This document shows positions 51,010-59,696 of a DNA stretch of 64,000 bases, in pieces. The notes under the pieces are model-generated. The model saw only the letters and a list, made by a program, of their open reading frames with translations. It searched no databases and was not told the origin of the DNA. The position numbers were made by a program, and so were the translations under genes. Source of the stretch: a bacterium (GTDB taxonomy: Bacteria; Planctomycetota; JAFGQW01). The DNA lies in assembly GCA_030426805.1 (NCBI GenBank), contig JAUHXU010000002.1, forward strand, positions 248,001 through 312,000. The letters are read 5' to 3'. How positions within the stretch are numbered: the first letter of the stretch is position 1; each line of letters begins with the position of its first letter.

Positions 51010-51079
51010 TCCGCGTGTCGTTCGCGTTCCAACCCACGTGCGTCGCCGACCTCGCCGGAGTGCCGAGGCCCAACTCCGG

Positions 51080-52390
51080 TCAGGCGAGGACGCCGGCGAT
51101 GCAGGCGGTCGTCCAGGAGGCGAGGGCGCCGGCGAACAGGGCGCGCAGGGCGAGCTTGGCGAGGTCCTTCCGACGTTCGGGGGCCATCGCGCCGATGCCG
51201 CCGAGTTGGATGCCGACCGACGCGAAGTTCGCGAATCCGCACAGCGCGTAGCTCGCGATGATCTTCGTGCGCTCGGTCAGTTCGAGGCCCGCCTCGGGGC
51301 CGGCGGCGAGGTTCTTGTACGCGATCAACTCGGTGAGCACGACCTTCTCGCCGAGGAGTCGACCGAGCCCGTGCGCATCGGCGCCCGGCTCGGCGCCCAT
51401 CACGATCGCCAGCGGGTAGAACACCCAGCCGAACAGCGCCTCGAGGCTCCAGCGCGTGCCCGAGAGCGTCGCGGGCAGCAACTCGCGGCCGTCGAGCCAG
51501 TCGTAGGTCGCGCCGAGCGCCCAGTTCGCCATCGCGAGCACCGCGACGAACGCGATCAGCATCGCGGCGATGTTGATCGCGAGCTTCATGCCTTCCGTCG
51601 CGCCGCGTGCCAGTGCTTCGACCGCGTTGTCGTCGAGCTTCTCGACGTGCGGGGTCGCCTTGCCGGCGGTCTCGGAGACCTCGGTCTCGGGGATCATCAG
51701 CTTGGCGATCACGATCGCGGCCGGCGCGCTCATCACGCTCGCGGTCAACAGGTGACCGGCGATGCCCGGCACCGCGCCTTGCAGCCACCCGACGTAGAGC
51801 GCCATCACGCCGCCGGCGACGGTCGCGAAGCCGCCGGTCATGACCGTCAGCAGCTCGCTGCGCGTCATGCCCTTGACGAACGGTCGCACCATCAACGGCG
51901 CCTCGGTTTGCCCGACGAAGATGTTCGCCGAGCAACTCAGCGTCTCCGAGCCGCTCGTCCCCATCGTCCACCGCATCACCCAGGCGACCGCACGTACGAT
52001 CAGTTGCATGATGCCCAGGTGGTAGAGGAGCGCCATCAGGGCGGAGAAGAAGATCACCGTCGGCAGAATCGTCACGACGATGTTGATGTTCGCGATCTCG
52101 ACCTTGTCGGTGGCGAAGCTCTTCCAGACGAAGTCGCCGCCTTCGCGGGCGAACGACAGGAGTCGTTGAAACGCCGCGTCGACGACACCGACCGCACCCT
52201 GACGGTCACCGCCGCCGCCGCCGATGATCGCTTCGCGCAGTGGCGTCTTGAACACGAGCAGTCCGAAGCCGAGCTGCAGCGCGAGTCCGACGAGCACGAT
52301 GCGCCAGGGAACGCGGCGGCGCTCGGTGCTGATGGCCCAGGCGAGGAGGAGCATCACGACGAGGCCGACGAGGCCGATCATTCGATCCAT
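51080..52390 (-). CDS. Concentrative nucleoside transporter (CNT/NupC family)
   Basis: 436 residues with about ten membrane helices. The CNT signatures are intact: SANIFVGQTEAPLMVRPF, SELLTVMTGGFATVAGGVMA, TASVMSAPAAIVIAKL and CGFANFASVGIQLGGIGAMA. It imports nucleosides with sodium or protons across the cytoplasmic membrane. ATG 52390 (MDRMIG) is preferred; ATG 52381 three codons later is an alternative. No nucleoside-catabolism gene lies beside it. Confidence 0.94.
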   Translation of the reverse strand: MDRMIGLVGLVVMLLLAWAISTERRRVPWRIVLVGLALQLGFGLLVFKTPLREAIIGGGGGDRQGAVGVVDAAFQRLLSFAREGGDFVWKSFATDKVEIANINIVVTILPTVIFFSALMALLYHLGIMQLIVRAVAWVMRWTMGTSGSETLSCSANIFVGQTEAPLMVRPFVKGMTRSELLTVMTGGFATVAGGVMALYVGWLQGAVPGIAGHLLTASVMSAPAAIVIAKLMIPETEVSETAGKATPHVEKLDDNAVEALARGATEGMKLAINIAAMLIAFVAVLAMANWALGATYDWLDGRELLPATLSGTRWSLEALFGWVFYPLAIVMGAEPGADAHGLGRLLGEKVVLTELIAYKNLAAGPEAGLELTERTKIIASYALCGFANFASVGIQLGGIGAMAPERRKDLAKLALRALFAGALASWTTACIAGVLA

Positions 52391-52444
52391 GGGGTGCGAC
52401 CGGAATCTCTCAAAACGGGGGCGACGAGCGCGGGGCGGCCGGAT

Positions 52445-52470
52445 TATAGCAGCTCGTCGGCTGCTATACT
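52445..52470 (+). promoter_or_regulatory. Palindromic operator over a leaderless-type -10
   Basis: TATAGCAG (52445-52452) and CTGCTATA (52461-52468) form a perfect 8-bp inverted repeat with an 8-base spacer. The right arm overlaps TATACT (52465-52470), which lies 6 bases before ATG 52477. A dimeric regulator bound here would block the sigma gene. No convincing -35 is seen. Confidence 0.45.
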
Positions 52471-52476
52471 GCACGG

Positions 52477-53157
52477 ATGAGCAACGACACCTGCTGGACG
52501 ATCGTGCGGGGCGCGGCCGACGGCGATGCGGGGGCCCGGAGCGTCTTCGCGCGGACGTATCTCCCGGTCGTGCGTGCCTACCTGCTCGCGCGCTGGCGCA
52601 ACACCGGCTGGCTGCCGCACGTCGACGACGCGAGCCAGGACGTCTTCGTCGACTGCTTCCGGGACGGCGGCGCGCTCGGCCGCGTCGATCCCGAACGCCG
52701 AACGCAGTTTCGCACGTTCCTGTTCGGCATCGTGCGCAACGTGGCGCTGCGCTACGAAGAACGCGTCGCACGCGACAAACTCCGTCAGCACGCCACCGAG
52801 TTCCGGCCCGACGAGCAACCCGGTCGTGAGGAGCGGCTGTCGCACGTGTTCGACCGCGCGTGGGCCCGCTCGCTGCTGAAGCGCGCGGGCCAGCGCCAGG
52901 CCGACCTCGCGTCGGACGACGCGGCGCGCCGACGCGTCGAGCTGTTGCAGTTGCGCTTCCGCGAGGGCATGCCGATCCGGGACATCGCCAAGCGGTGGGG
53001 CGAGGATGCCGCGGTCGTGCACCACGAATACGCCCGCGCCCGCGCCGAGTTCAAGGCGGCGTTGTGCGACGAGATCCGCTTCCACGATCCGCAGGGCGCC
53101 GCGAACGTCGAGCGCGAATGCGAGACGCTGCTCGCGCTGCTGCGGGTCGACGCGTGA
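52477..53157 (+). CDS. ECF-family sigma factor, kinase-associated
   Basis: 226 residues. Region 2 ([57 protein letters not shown]) and a region-4-like helix-turn-helix ([20 protein letters not shown]) are present. There is a long inter-domain linker. No anti-sigma gene follows; instead a transmembrane Ser/Thr kinase starts 64 bp downstream, as in planctomycete ECF groups where kinase phosphorylation is thought to control sigma activity. Confidence 0.85.
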   Translation: MSNDTCWTIVRGAADGDAGARSVFARTYLPVVRAYLLARWRNTGWLPHVDDASQDVFVDCFRDGGALGRVDPERRTQFRTFLFGIVRNVALRYEERVARDKLRQHATEFRPDEQPGREERLSHVFDRAWARSLLKRAGQRQADLASDDAARRRVELLQLRFREGMPIRDIAKRWGEDAAVVHHEYARARAEFKAALCDEIRFHDPQGAANVERECETLLALLRVDA

Positions 53158-53221
53158 CGGCGATTCGTCGCGCGAATCCCGGTCGTCGCCGGGACCATCG
53201 TCGAGACCCGGATCCGCCCCG

Positions 53222-56200
53222 ATGACCGACCACGACCCCCGCGACTCCGACCCGCTCTGGGACGAGGGCCTGCGCGCCGCGTTCGCCGACGGCGACGAGG
53301 ACGACGGCGCATCGGGCCCGCCCAGTGTCCTCGCCCGGATCGAAGCGCGGATCGGCCACACGTCGCGCGTGTTCCTGCGCGACGGCGACGACGGCGGCGA
53401 CGCGCCGATCCTCGACGTGCACACCGATCAGAAGCTCGAGTCGACGCAGCGCTACCAGGTGCTCGGCGAGATCGCCCGCGGTGGAATCGGCGTCGTGCTG
53501 CAGGGCCGTGACACGAACCTCGGCCGCGACGTCGCACTGAAAGTGCTGCGCGATCGGCACCGCGGCAACGGCGAGTTGCTGCAGCGCTTCGTCGAGGAGG
53601 CGCAGATCGGCGGGCAGTTGCAGCACCCCGGCATCGTGCCGGTCTACGACCTCGGCCTCGACGGCGAGCGCCGGCCGTTCTTCACGATGAAGCTCGTCAA
53701 GGGGCGCACGCTGGCCGCACTGCTCGCGGAGCGCAAGGACCCCTCCGATCGCGGCCGTTTCCTCGGCATCTACGCGACGATCTGTCAGACGATCGCGTAC
53801 GCGCACTCGCGCGGCGTGATCCACCGCGACCTGAAGCCGGCGAACGTGATGGTCGGCGCGTTCGGCGAGGTGCAGGTGATGGACTGGGGCTTCGCGAAGG
53901 TGCTCGCCAAGGGGGGCGTCGCCGACGAGACGCTGCGCCGGCCGAGCCAGGCCGGCGACTCGGTCGCGACCGTCCGCAGCGGTCCGGACGGCTCGGCGTC
54001 CTTCGCAGGTTCGATTTACGGCACGCCGGCATACATGCCCCCGGAGCAGGCGCAGGGCGGCGTCGATCGCCTGGACGAGCGGGCCGACGTGTTCGCGCTC
54101 GGCTCGATCCTGTGCGAGATCCTGACGGGCGACCCGCCGTATCGCAGCGCCGGCGACCGCGCGGTGATCGAGGATGCCGCGGCCGCGCGACTCGACGATG
54201 CGCGGGCGCGCCTCGACGCGTCGGGTGCCGACCCGGAGTTGATCCGACTCGCGCGGCAGTGCCTGGAGCCCGACCCGGCCGACCGCCCGCGCAACGCCGC
54301 GTCGGTCGCCCAGGAGATCGACGCCTACCTCGCGACCGTCGAGCGGCGCGCGACCGAGGCGCGCGTCGAGGCGGCGGCCGCGCAGGTGCGCGTCGTCGAG
54401 GAGCGCAAGTCGCGACGGCTCACGGTCGCACTCGCGACGACGGTCGTCGCGTCGATCACGCTCGTTGCGCTCGGCGGGTGGTGGATCGAGCGTCGCGCGG
54501 CCGACCGCCGCGAGCGCCTCGAGGATCGGGTGCGGAGCGCACTGCTCGACGGGCAGACCGCCGCCGGGCGCGGCGATTGGGTCTCGGCGACGGTCGCGGT
54601 CGAGCGCGCGTCCGAACTGGCCGCGTCCGGCGAGATCGGCGACGCGATCCGCAACGAGGTCGATGCACTGCGCACGCGCGCGACCGCCTCGGTCGAACGA
54701 CTCGACCGTCGCGACCGCCTCGACGACCTCCGCTTGCTCGACGACAACGACCCGGCGGCCGTCGAACGCGAGTTCGCGCGCGTGCTCCGCGACATCGGCG
54801 TCCAGCCCGGCTCGCCGATGCCCGCACTCGACGATGCGATCCGGTCGTTCGCGCGATCGACGCGCACCGCGCTCGGGTCGGTGCTCGACGACTGGGCGCT
54901 CCGTCGCTACGACCGGCGCCACCACTCCGAAGAACTCGGCGCGGAGGCGGGCGACGACGCGACGCCGGAGACGTCGGTCGAGTGGATCGTCGCCGCCGCG
55001 AAGCGGGTGGATCCCGACCCGTGGCGCGGTGCGCTCCGCGACGCGGCGCTCACCGCCGACCTCGAAGCGCTGCGCCGACTCGCCGATTCCTCCGAGACCG
55101 AGCGACTGCCGGCATCGAGCGTCGACCTGCTCGCGTTGAGCCTCAGCGCGGCGGGCCAGCCGCGCGAGGGGATCGCGGTGCTCGTCGACGCGTTCGACCG
55201 TTACCCGAACTCCTTCTGGGTGAACCTGCACCTGAGCCGCTTCTACCGGGAGGTGCGCGAGTCCGAGGCCGCGGAGCGACACGCGATGATCGCGCGCTCC
55301 CTCCGCCCGGGCAGCTCGGCCGCGTGGATGGAACTCGCCCTGTGGGAGGTCGAGTTCGGCGACACCGTTCAGGCCGAGACCTACCTCGCGAAGGCCGAGG
55401 CGCTCAGTGCCGAAGACGTCAAGCAGCGCGAGAAGCTCACGGCGCAGCTCGCGCGGAAGCGGACCGAGCGCGACAACCGTCTGATCGACGACAGCGCGCG
55501 CCGGTTGCGGATGCGCTTGGAGCGGGCGATGCGCGGGTGGTCGGGGCGCGGTCCGGAGCGCGGGGGCGACCCGAACCGTCGCGTCGAGCAACTCGAGGCG
55601 CAGCTGCGCACCGGCGGCGATCGCCTGATCGTACGCGCCGAACTCGGGCACCACCTCGTCCGCGTCGGAGACTTCGCGCGTGCCGCGACGGTGCTCGAGC
55701 CGTTGATGCGGACGCCGTATCGTCGCGACGCGGCCGCGGTGCGCGCGGAGGCCCTCTACTGGATGGGGCGCTACGACGACGCGAAAGCATGCCTGCGAGA
55801 CGCGGTCCGCCTCACCCGCCGCCGTCGGGATGCGGGACCCGGCGGGCGCAGCGAGGCGCTGCGTCGACTGCAGCGCCGCCTCGACGTCGCGATGCCGATC
55901 GCGGCCGTGCTCCGCGACGGCGGTGACCTCGGCGCGTCCGACGCGCGCGCGGCCGCGACCGTCGTCTATCAGATGGGCGATCCGGCGCGTGCCGAGGCGC
56001 TGTTCGCGGCGGCGTTCGGGCCGGATGGGCCGGTGTGGCCGCGCACCGATGCGACGGCGGAGTTCACCGCGGCATGTGCGGCGATCGCGGCCGGTCTCGA
56101 CGAGACACGGGCGGTGTCGGACCGTCGAGCCTCGCTCGCGCGTGCCCGTGCGTGGCTCGATGCGGGGTTCACCGTCGTCGGGGCGCGAACGAAGGGCTAC

Positions 56201-56365
56201 GCCGAGGTCGTGCTCCGGCGTCGGATCGTGCCGTGGCAGCACGACGTGCGGCTCGCACCGACGCGCGATGCCGAGCGGCTCGACGCGCTCGGCGCCGACG
56301 AAGTGCGCGCGTGGCGCGGCTTCTGGCGGCGCTACCGGAACCAGCTGGCGCGGACCGAGCGCTGA
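53222..56365 (+). CDS. Transmembrane Ser/Thr protein kinase with TPR-like C-terminus
   Basis: 1047 residues. After an acidic N-terminus, the kinase domain (about 75-375) has the Gly loop [20 protein letters not shown] (Lys), [21 protein letters not shown] (DFG replaced by DWG, as often in bacteria) and [12 protein letters not shown] long predicted helix leads to one membrane span (about 400-420), and the outer 600 residues hold helical TPR-like repeats ([20 protein letters not shown]). Probably senses an envelope state and phosphorylates the adjacent ECF sigma or other targets. ATG 53222 is the first good start in frame; no Shine-Dalgarno stands out. Confidence 0.88.
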   Translation: MTDHDPRDSDPLWDEGLRAAFADGDEDDGASGPPSVLARIEARIGHTSRVFLRDGDDGGDAPILDVHTDQKLESTQRYQVLGEIARGGIGVVLQGRDTNLGRDVALKVLRDRHRGNGELLQRFVEEAQIGGQLQHPGIVPVYDLGLDGERRPFFTMKLVKGRTLAALLAERKDPSDRGRFLGIYATICQTIAYAHSRGVIHRDLKPANVMVGAFGEVQVMDWGFAKVLAKGGVADETLRRPSQAGDSVATVRSGPDGSASFAGSIYGTPAYMPPEQAQGGVDRLDERADVFALGSILCEILTGDPPYRSAGDRAVIEDAAAARLDDARARLDASGADPELIRLARQCLEPDPADRPRNAASVAQEIDAYLATVERRATEARVEAAAAQVRVVEERKSRRLTVALATTVVASITLVALGGWWIERRAADRRERLEDRVRSALLDGQTAAGRGDWVSATVAVERASELAASGEIGDAIRNEVDALRTRATASVERLDRRDRLDDLRLLDDNDPAAVEREFARVLRDIGVQPGSPMPALDDAIRSFARSTRTALGSVLDDWALRRYDRRHHSEELGAEAGDDATPETSVEWIVAAAKRVDPDPWRGALRDAALTADLEALRRLADSSETERLPASSVDLLALSLSAAGQPREGIAVLVDAFDRYPNSFWVNLHLSRFYREVRESEAAERHAMIARSLRPGSSAAWMELALWEVEFGDTVQAETYLAKAEALSAEDVKQREKLTAQLARKRTERDNRLIDDSARRLRMRLERAMRGWSGRGPERGGDPNRRVEQLEAQLRTGGDRLIVRAELGHHLVRVGDFARAATVLEPLMRTPYRRDAAAVRAEALYWMGRYDDAKACLRDAVRLTRRRRDAGPGGRSEALRRLQRRLDVAMPIAAVLRDGGDLGASDARAAATVVYQMGDPARAEALFAAAFGPDGPVWPRTDATAEFTAACAAIAAGLDETRAVSDRRASLARARAWLDAGFTVVGARTKGYAEVVLRRRIVPWQHDVRLAPTRDAERLDALGADEVRAWRGFWRRYRNQLARTER

Positions 56366-56436
56366 TCGCGCGGTTTTTTCCACTGCGAAACCGGGGTGGC
56401 CGACGGATCATCGGCATGGAGGGGCCAGGAGCCACG

Positions 56437-57165
56437 ATGAGACGCAGCCGAGCGATTCACCCAGCACCGCGCACGATCGCGTGGGTCGCGATTGCGACGA
56501 TGACCGTCGTCGGCAGCGTGCGCGCACAGGACGCGAGCGAGCCCGCCGGGCAGCGCGCGTCGTCGGGCGACTACATCGAGCGACTCGTCGAGCAAGCACG
56601 CCATGACGACCCGCGCGTGCGCTACAGCGTTCGCGAGGCGCTGCGCGTGATGGGACCGCCGGCCATTCGCGCGCTGATCCGCGCGCGCCGCGACGAACGT
56701 GATCCGCACGTGCGCGCGTTCTTCGCGCGTGCGGCGGACTACATCAAGCGGCGGCCGATTCGATTCGATCGCGACGAACGGCCTCGGCAAGCGTCGGCCC
56801 AGGAGCACGTCACGATCGACATCGATCGCATCGCGGTCGAGGCCCGCTTGCGATGGCCGCAGATCGCTCGGCTCGAGCCGCTGCTCGAGCGCGCGCGCAA
56901 GGAGATCGTCGAGTTGCTCGAGGATCACCGCCAGTCCGGCGCCCGGCGCGACCGCCGTGCGCGCGAGGCGCTGCGCGGGGAGCTGCGCGCGATCGCCAAG
57001 GAGATCGAGCCGAAGCTCGCGCGCTTCCTCGACTCTCGACAGATCAAACGAATCAAGCGCTCGCTCGACCAGGTGAGCGACCGCCGCGACCTTCCGGGGC
57101 CGCGGGGTCGTCACGGGCGGGGCGAGGGCGGACGAGGCCGCGGGGGCCGTGGGGGACGCTCGTGA
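56437..57165 (+). CDS. Secreted HEAT-like protein with Gly/Arg tail
   Basis: 242 residues with a signal peptide (IAWVAIATMTVVGSVRAQ). Residues 35-110 resemble one or two HEAT-type helical repeats (YIERLVEQARHDDPRVRYSV, REALRVMGPPAIRALIRARR). Residues 130-215 are highly charged helix. The tail from about residue 220 is Gly/Arg repeats (GRGEGGRGRGGRGGRS). AGGAG lies before ATG 56437. The next gene, 26 bp on, is also secreted and Arg/Gly-rich, so the two probably act together. Confidence 0.65.
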   Translation: MRRSRAIHPAPRTIAWVAIATMTVVGSVRAQDASEPAGQRASSGDYIERLVEQARHDDPRVRYSVREALRVMGPPAIRALIRARRDERDPHVRAFFARAADYIKRRPIRFDRDERPRQASAQEHVTIDIDRIAVEARLRWPQIARLEPLLERARKEIVELLEDHRQSGARRDRRAREALRGELRAIAKEIEPKLARFLDSRQIKRIKRSLDQVSDRRDLPGPRGRHGRGEGGRGRGGRGGRS

Positions 57166-57191
57166 GCCATGTGAACAGAAGGAGATCGACG

Positions 57192-57806
57192 ATGTTCGAT
57201 CGGAAGATCATCGCCGGTGCGATCGGAGTCGCACTCGGGATTGCGGGCGGTTTCGAGGTGTCGGCGGCCGCGCAGGAGCGACCGGAGCCGCGCGTCGAGA
57301 CCGGTGACGTCGACAAGGAGCGCCGCGTGGACCGCAAGCGCGGACCGCGGATGCGCCGTGGCGACGAAGGGCGTCGCGCCAAGCGGGGCGCGCGCGGTCG
57401 CCTCGAGCGCCGGCGTGGCGCCGACGGCGGAGAGCGCGCGAAGATCCGCGCGGAGATTCGCCGCCTTCGCGAGCGCTTGCGCGCGCTGCGCGGTGGCGAC
57501 GACCGCCGCGAGATGCGCCGGGGCAAGCGGGGCGACGGGCACGGCTGGCGTCGCGATGACGGCGAGCGCTCGCGCCGCGAGATGCGCCGTGGCGGCAAGC
57601 GCGGTCAGCGCTTCGATCGGCCGCGCGACGGACGCCGGATGGAAGGGCGTCAGGGCTCCGGACGCGGCTGGCGCAAGGCCGGGCCGCGGCGCGGGTTCGG
57701 CGAGCGCGGTCGGGCCGGTTCGCGGCGCGAGCGGCTCGAGCGCCGGCGCGGCGACGATCGTCCCGAGCGATTCGAGCGGTTCGAGCGCTTCCGTCGAGAT
57801 CGCTGA
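57192..57806 (+). CDS. Secreted, extremely Arg-rich low-complexity protein
   Basis: 204 residues with a signal peptide (IIAGAIGVALGIAGGFEVSA, cleavage near AAAQ). I count about 63 Arg in roughly 177 mature residues, with Gly, Asp and Glu making most of the rest. Internal near-repeats include RREMRRGKRG and RREMRRGGKRG, and the end is RFERFERFRRDR. AAGGAGATC precedes ATG 57192. Third-base GC is high in most Arg codons, as in genuine genes here, and the signal peptide supports reality. Possible roles: binding of polyanions (DNA, acidic polysaccharide) outside the cell; no homology known to me. Confidence 0.65.
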   Translation: MFDRKIIAGAIGVALGIAGGFEVSAAAQERPEPRVETGDVDKERRVDRKRGPRMRRGDEGRRAKRGARGRLERRRGADGGERAKIRAEIRRLRERLRALRGGDDRREMRRGKRGDGHGWRRDDGERSRREMRRGGKRGQRFDRPRDGRRMEGRQGSGRGWRKAGPRRGFGERGRAGSRRERLERRRGDDRPERFERFERFRRDR

Positions 57807-57858
57807 TCGCTGTCGACGGCCGGTGTGCAGGGGCGCATCGGCCGTCGGCATGTACGGT

Positions 57859-57887
57859 TTGTTCGCCGCCGCCGGCCGAGCTATGCG
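57859..57887 (+). promoter_or_regulatory. Promoter-like site, probably leaderless
   Basis: TTGTTC (57859-57864), 17-base spacer, TATGCG (57882-57887), 6 bases to ATG 57894. Confidence 0.38.
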
Positions 57888-57893
57888 TTGGCC

Positions 57894-58826
57894 ATGAGCA
57901 GTCCGAACCCCGCGCTCGCGATCGAGACGATCGCGTTGACGAAGTTCTACGGTGCGCAGCGCGGCTGTGAGGACGTCGGGCTCGTCGTGGAGCGCGGTGC
58001 GCGCTTCGGGTTCCTCGGCCCGAACGGTGCGGGCAAGACCTCGACGATTCGCGTGCTGCTCTCGCTGCTGCGTCCGACGAGCGGCGGTGCGTGGGTCCTG
58101 GGCCGAGACGTCACACGCCGCGACCCCGCGCGCTTCGAACGGATCGGGTTCGCGCCGGCCGAAGCGGAGCTGTTCCCGGAGCTGACGGGCGCGTGGATCC
58201 TCGATCGGTTCGCACGATTGCGTCGTTCGAGTCCGCCGGTGCTTCGCGACACGCTGCTCGACGTCTTGGCGCTTCGGCCGGCCGACCTCGCGCGCCGCGT
58301 CGGCGGCTACTCGACCGGGATGAAGCGCAAACTCGCCCTCGTGCTCGCGTTGCAGCACGATCCCGAACTCGCGATCCTCGACGAGCCGACGTCGGGCCTC
58401 GATCCGGTCGTGCAGCGCTCGCTGCTCGACTACCTGCGCGATCTCGGTGCGCGGGGGCGCACGGTGTTCTTCTCGAGCCACAACCTGCCCGAGGTGGAGT
58501 CGGTGTGCGATCGCGTCGCGCTCGTGTTCGACGGACGGCTCGTCGCGCAGGAGAGCGTCGACGAGTTGCGGGCCCGGTCACCGCGGCGCGTCGAAGTGAC
58601 GTTGCGCGACGGCGCGGTCGTCGGCGACGTGCACGTGCCGGGCGTCGTCGTCGAGACATCGACGCCGACCCGGTTCGTCGCGCGCGTGGTCGGGCCGATC
58701 GGCGCGCTCGTCCGGGCGCTGCCGATCGACGACGTGATCGACGTCGTCGCCGCACCGCCGTCGTTGGAGGACGTCTTCTTCGACCACTACCGCGGTACCG
58801 AGGCCGCCGGATCGGTGGGGGCATGA
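57894..58826 (+). CDS. ABC-2 transporter ATPase
   Basis: 310 residues. Walker A GPNGAGKTS, signature YSTGMKRKLALVLALQ, Walker B LAILDEPTSGLDP and switch His SSHNLPEVE are intact; a C-terminal domain of about 80 residues follows as in drug- and polysaccharide-exporting CcmA-like ATPases. ATG 57894 is chosen by the promoter-like site; the frame is open upstream to 57825. The permease start overlaps the stop (ATGA). Confidence 0.92.
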   Translation: MSSPNPALAIETIALTKFYGAQRGCEDVGLVVERGARFGFLGPNGAGKTSTIRVLLSLLRPTSGGAWVLGRDVTRRDPARFERIGFAPAEAELFPELTGAWILDRFARLRRSSPPVLRDTLLDVLALRPADLARRVGGYSTGMKRKLALVLALQHDPELAILDEPTSGLDPVVQRSLLDYLRDLGARGRTVFFSSHNLPEVESVCDRVALVFDGRLVAQESVDELRARSPRRVEVTLRDGAVVGDVHVPGVVVETSTPTRFVARVVGPIGALVRALPIDDVIDVVAAPPSLEDVFFDHYRGTEAAGSVGA

Positions 58827-59626
58827 TCACCTACCTCGCGATCTGTCTCCGACGCTCACGCCTCGTCGTCGCGATCGGCGCGCTCGCACTCGTCGCGGTC
58901 GGCGTGATCTTCACGGCGTTCTTCTCGAGCTTGCGCCCGGACCGGAACTTCGCCCACCTGCTGGACCTGTTGCCGAAGTCGTTTCGCGCGTTCCTCGGCG
59001 GCCAATACGTCGACATCTTCAGCGCCCACGGCTTTCTCGCGGTCGGGTACAAACACCCGCTGACGCTCCTCGTCATCGTCGGGACCGCGATCGCGATCGC
59101 GAGTCGCACCCCGGCAGGCGACATCGGCACGCGCGCGATGGACCTCGTGCTGTCGCACCCGGTGTCGCGGGCGACGGTGATCCTCTCTTCGCTCGTCGTG
59201 CTGTGGGGCGGCGCGGCGCTCGCGGTCGGCGGCCTGTTTCTCGGGCACCGGGTCGGGATCGCGCTGTTCGGGCTCGACGTCGACGACTACGTGACGCGGT
59301 TCGCGCCGGTGTGGTTGCACGGCTGGCTGTTCGTCGGGTGTGTCGGGACGATCGCGCTCGCGGTGTCGACGCGGTGCGCCAACCGCGGACGAGCGGTCGG
59401 CTGGGCGGCCGGCCTCGTCGGCGCGTTTCTGCTGCTCGACTTCGGCGCGCAACTCGGTGAGCCGCTCGCGTGGCTCGGCTACGCGACCCCGTTCGGCTAC
59501 TACGAGCCGGCGCGCATCGTCGCCGAGCGACACGTCGCGTGGGGCGACGTCGTCGCGCTCGCGGTCTGGTCGATCGTCGCGGCGGTCGCCGCGTTCGTCG
59601 GATTCGCGCGGCGCGAGGTGCGGTGA
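58823..59626 (+). CDS. ABC-2 transporter permease
   Basis: 267 residues with six membrane helices in the ABC-2/NatB-like pattern: a long first periplasmic loop (SSLRPDRNFAHLLDLLPKSF) and the ABC-2 segment AGDIGTRAMDLVLSHPVSRA before helix 3. Forms the membrane part of an exporter with the preceding ATPase. Substrate unknown. It is unrelated in detail to the two duplicated permeases at 14-17 kb. Confidence 0.85.
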   Translation: MITYLAICLRRSRLVVAIGALALVAVGVIFTAFFSSLRPDRNFAHLLDLLPKSFRAFLGGQYVDIFSAHGFLAVGYKHPLTLLVIVGTAIAIASRTPAGDIGTRAMDLVLSHPVSRATVILSSLVVLWGGAALAVGGLFLGHRVGIALFGLDVDDYVTRFAPVWLHGWLFVGCVGTIALAVSTRCANRGRAVGWAAGLVGAFLLLDFGAQLGEPLAWLGYATPFGYYEPARIVAERHVAWGDVVALAVWSIVAAVAAFVGFARREVR

Positions 59627-59637
59627 CGGAAATCCAC

Positions 59638-59666
59638 TTGCGTCGGGACGATCGGTGAGCGACGCT
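59638..59666 (+). promoter_or_regulatory. Promoter-like site before dipeptidase gene
   Basis: TTGCGT (59638-59643), 17-base spacer, GACGCT (59661-59666); leader about 25 bases with AGGGGAG before ATG 59697. Confidence 0.3.
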
Positions 59667-59696
59667 GGATCGCCAGACCAACCGTAGGGGAGTGCG

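Noticed and set aside
53051..56383. Minus-strand ORF of 1110 residues
   Set aside because: Antisense shadow of the sigma and kinase genes.
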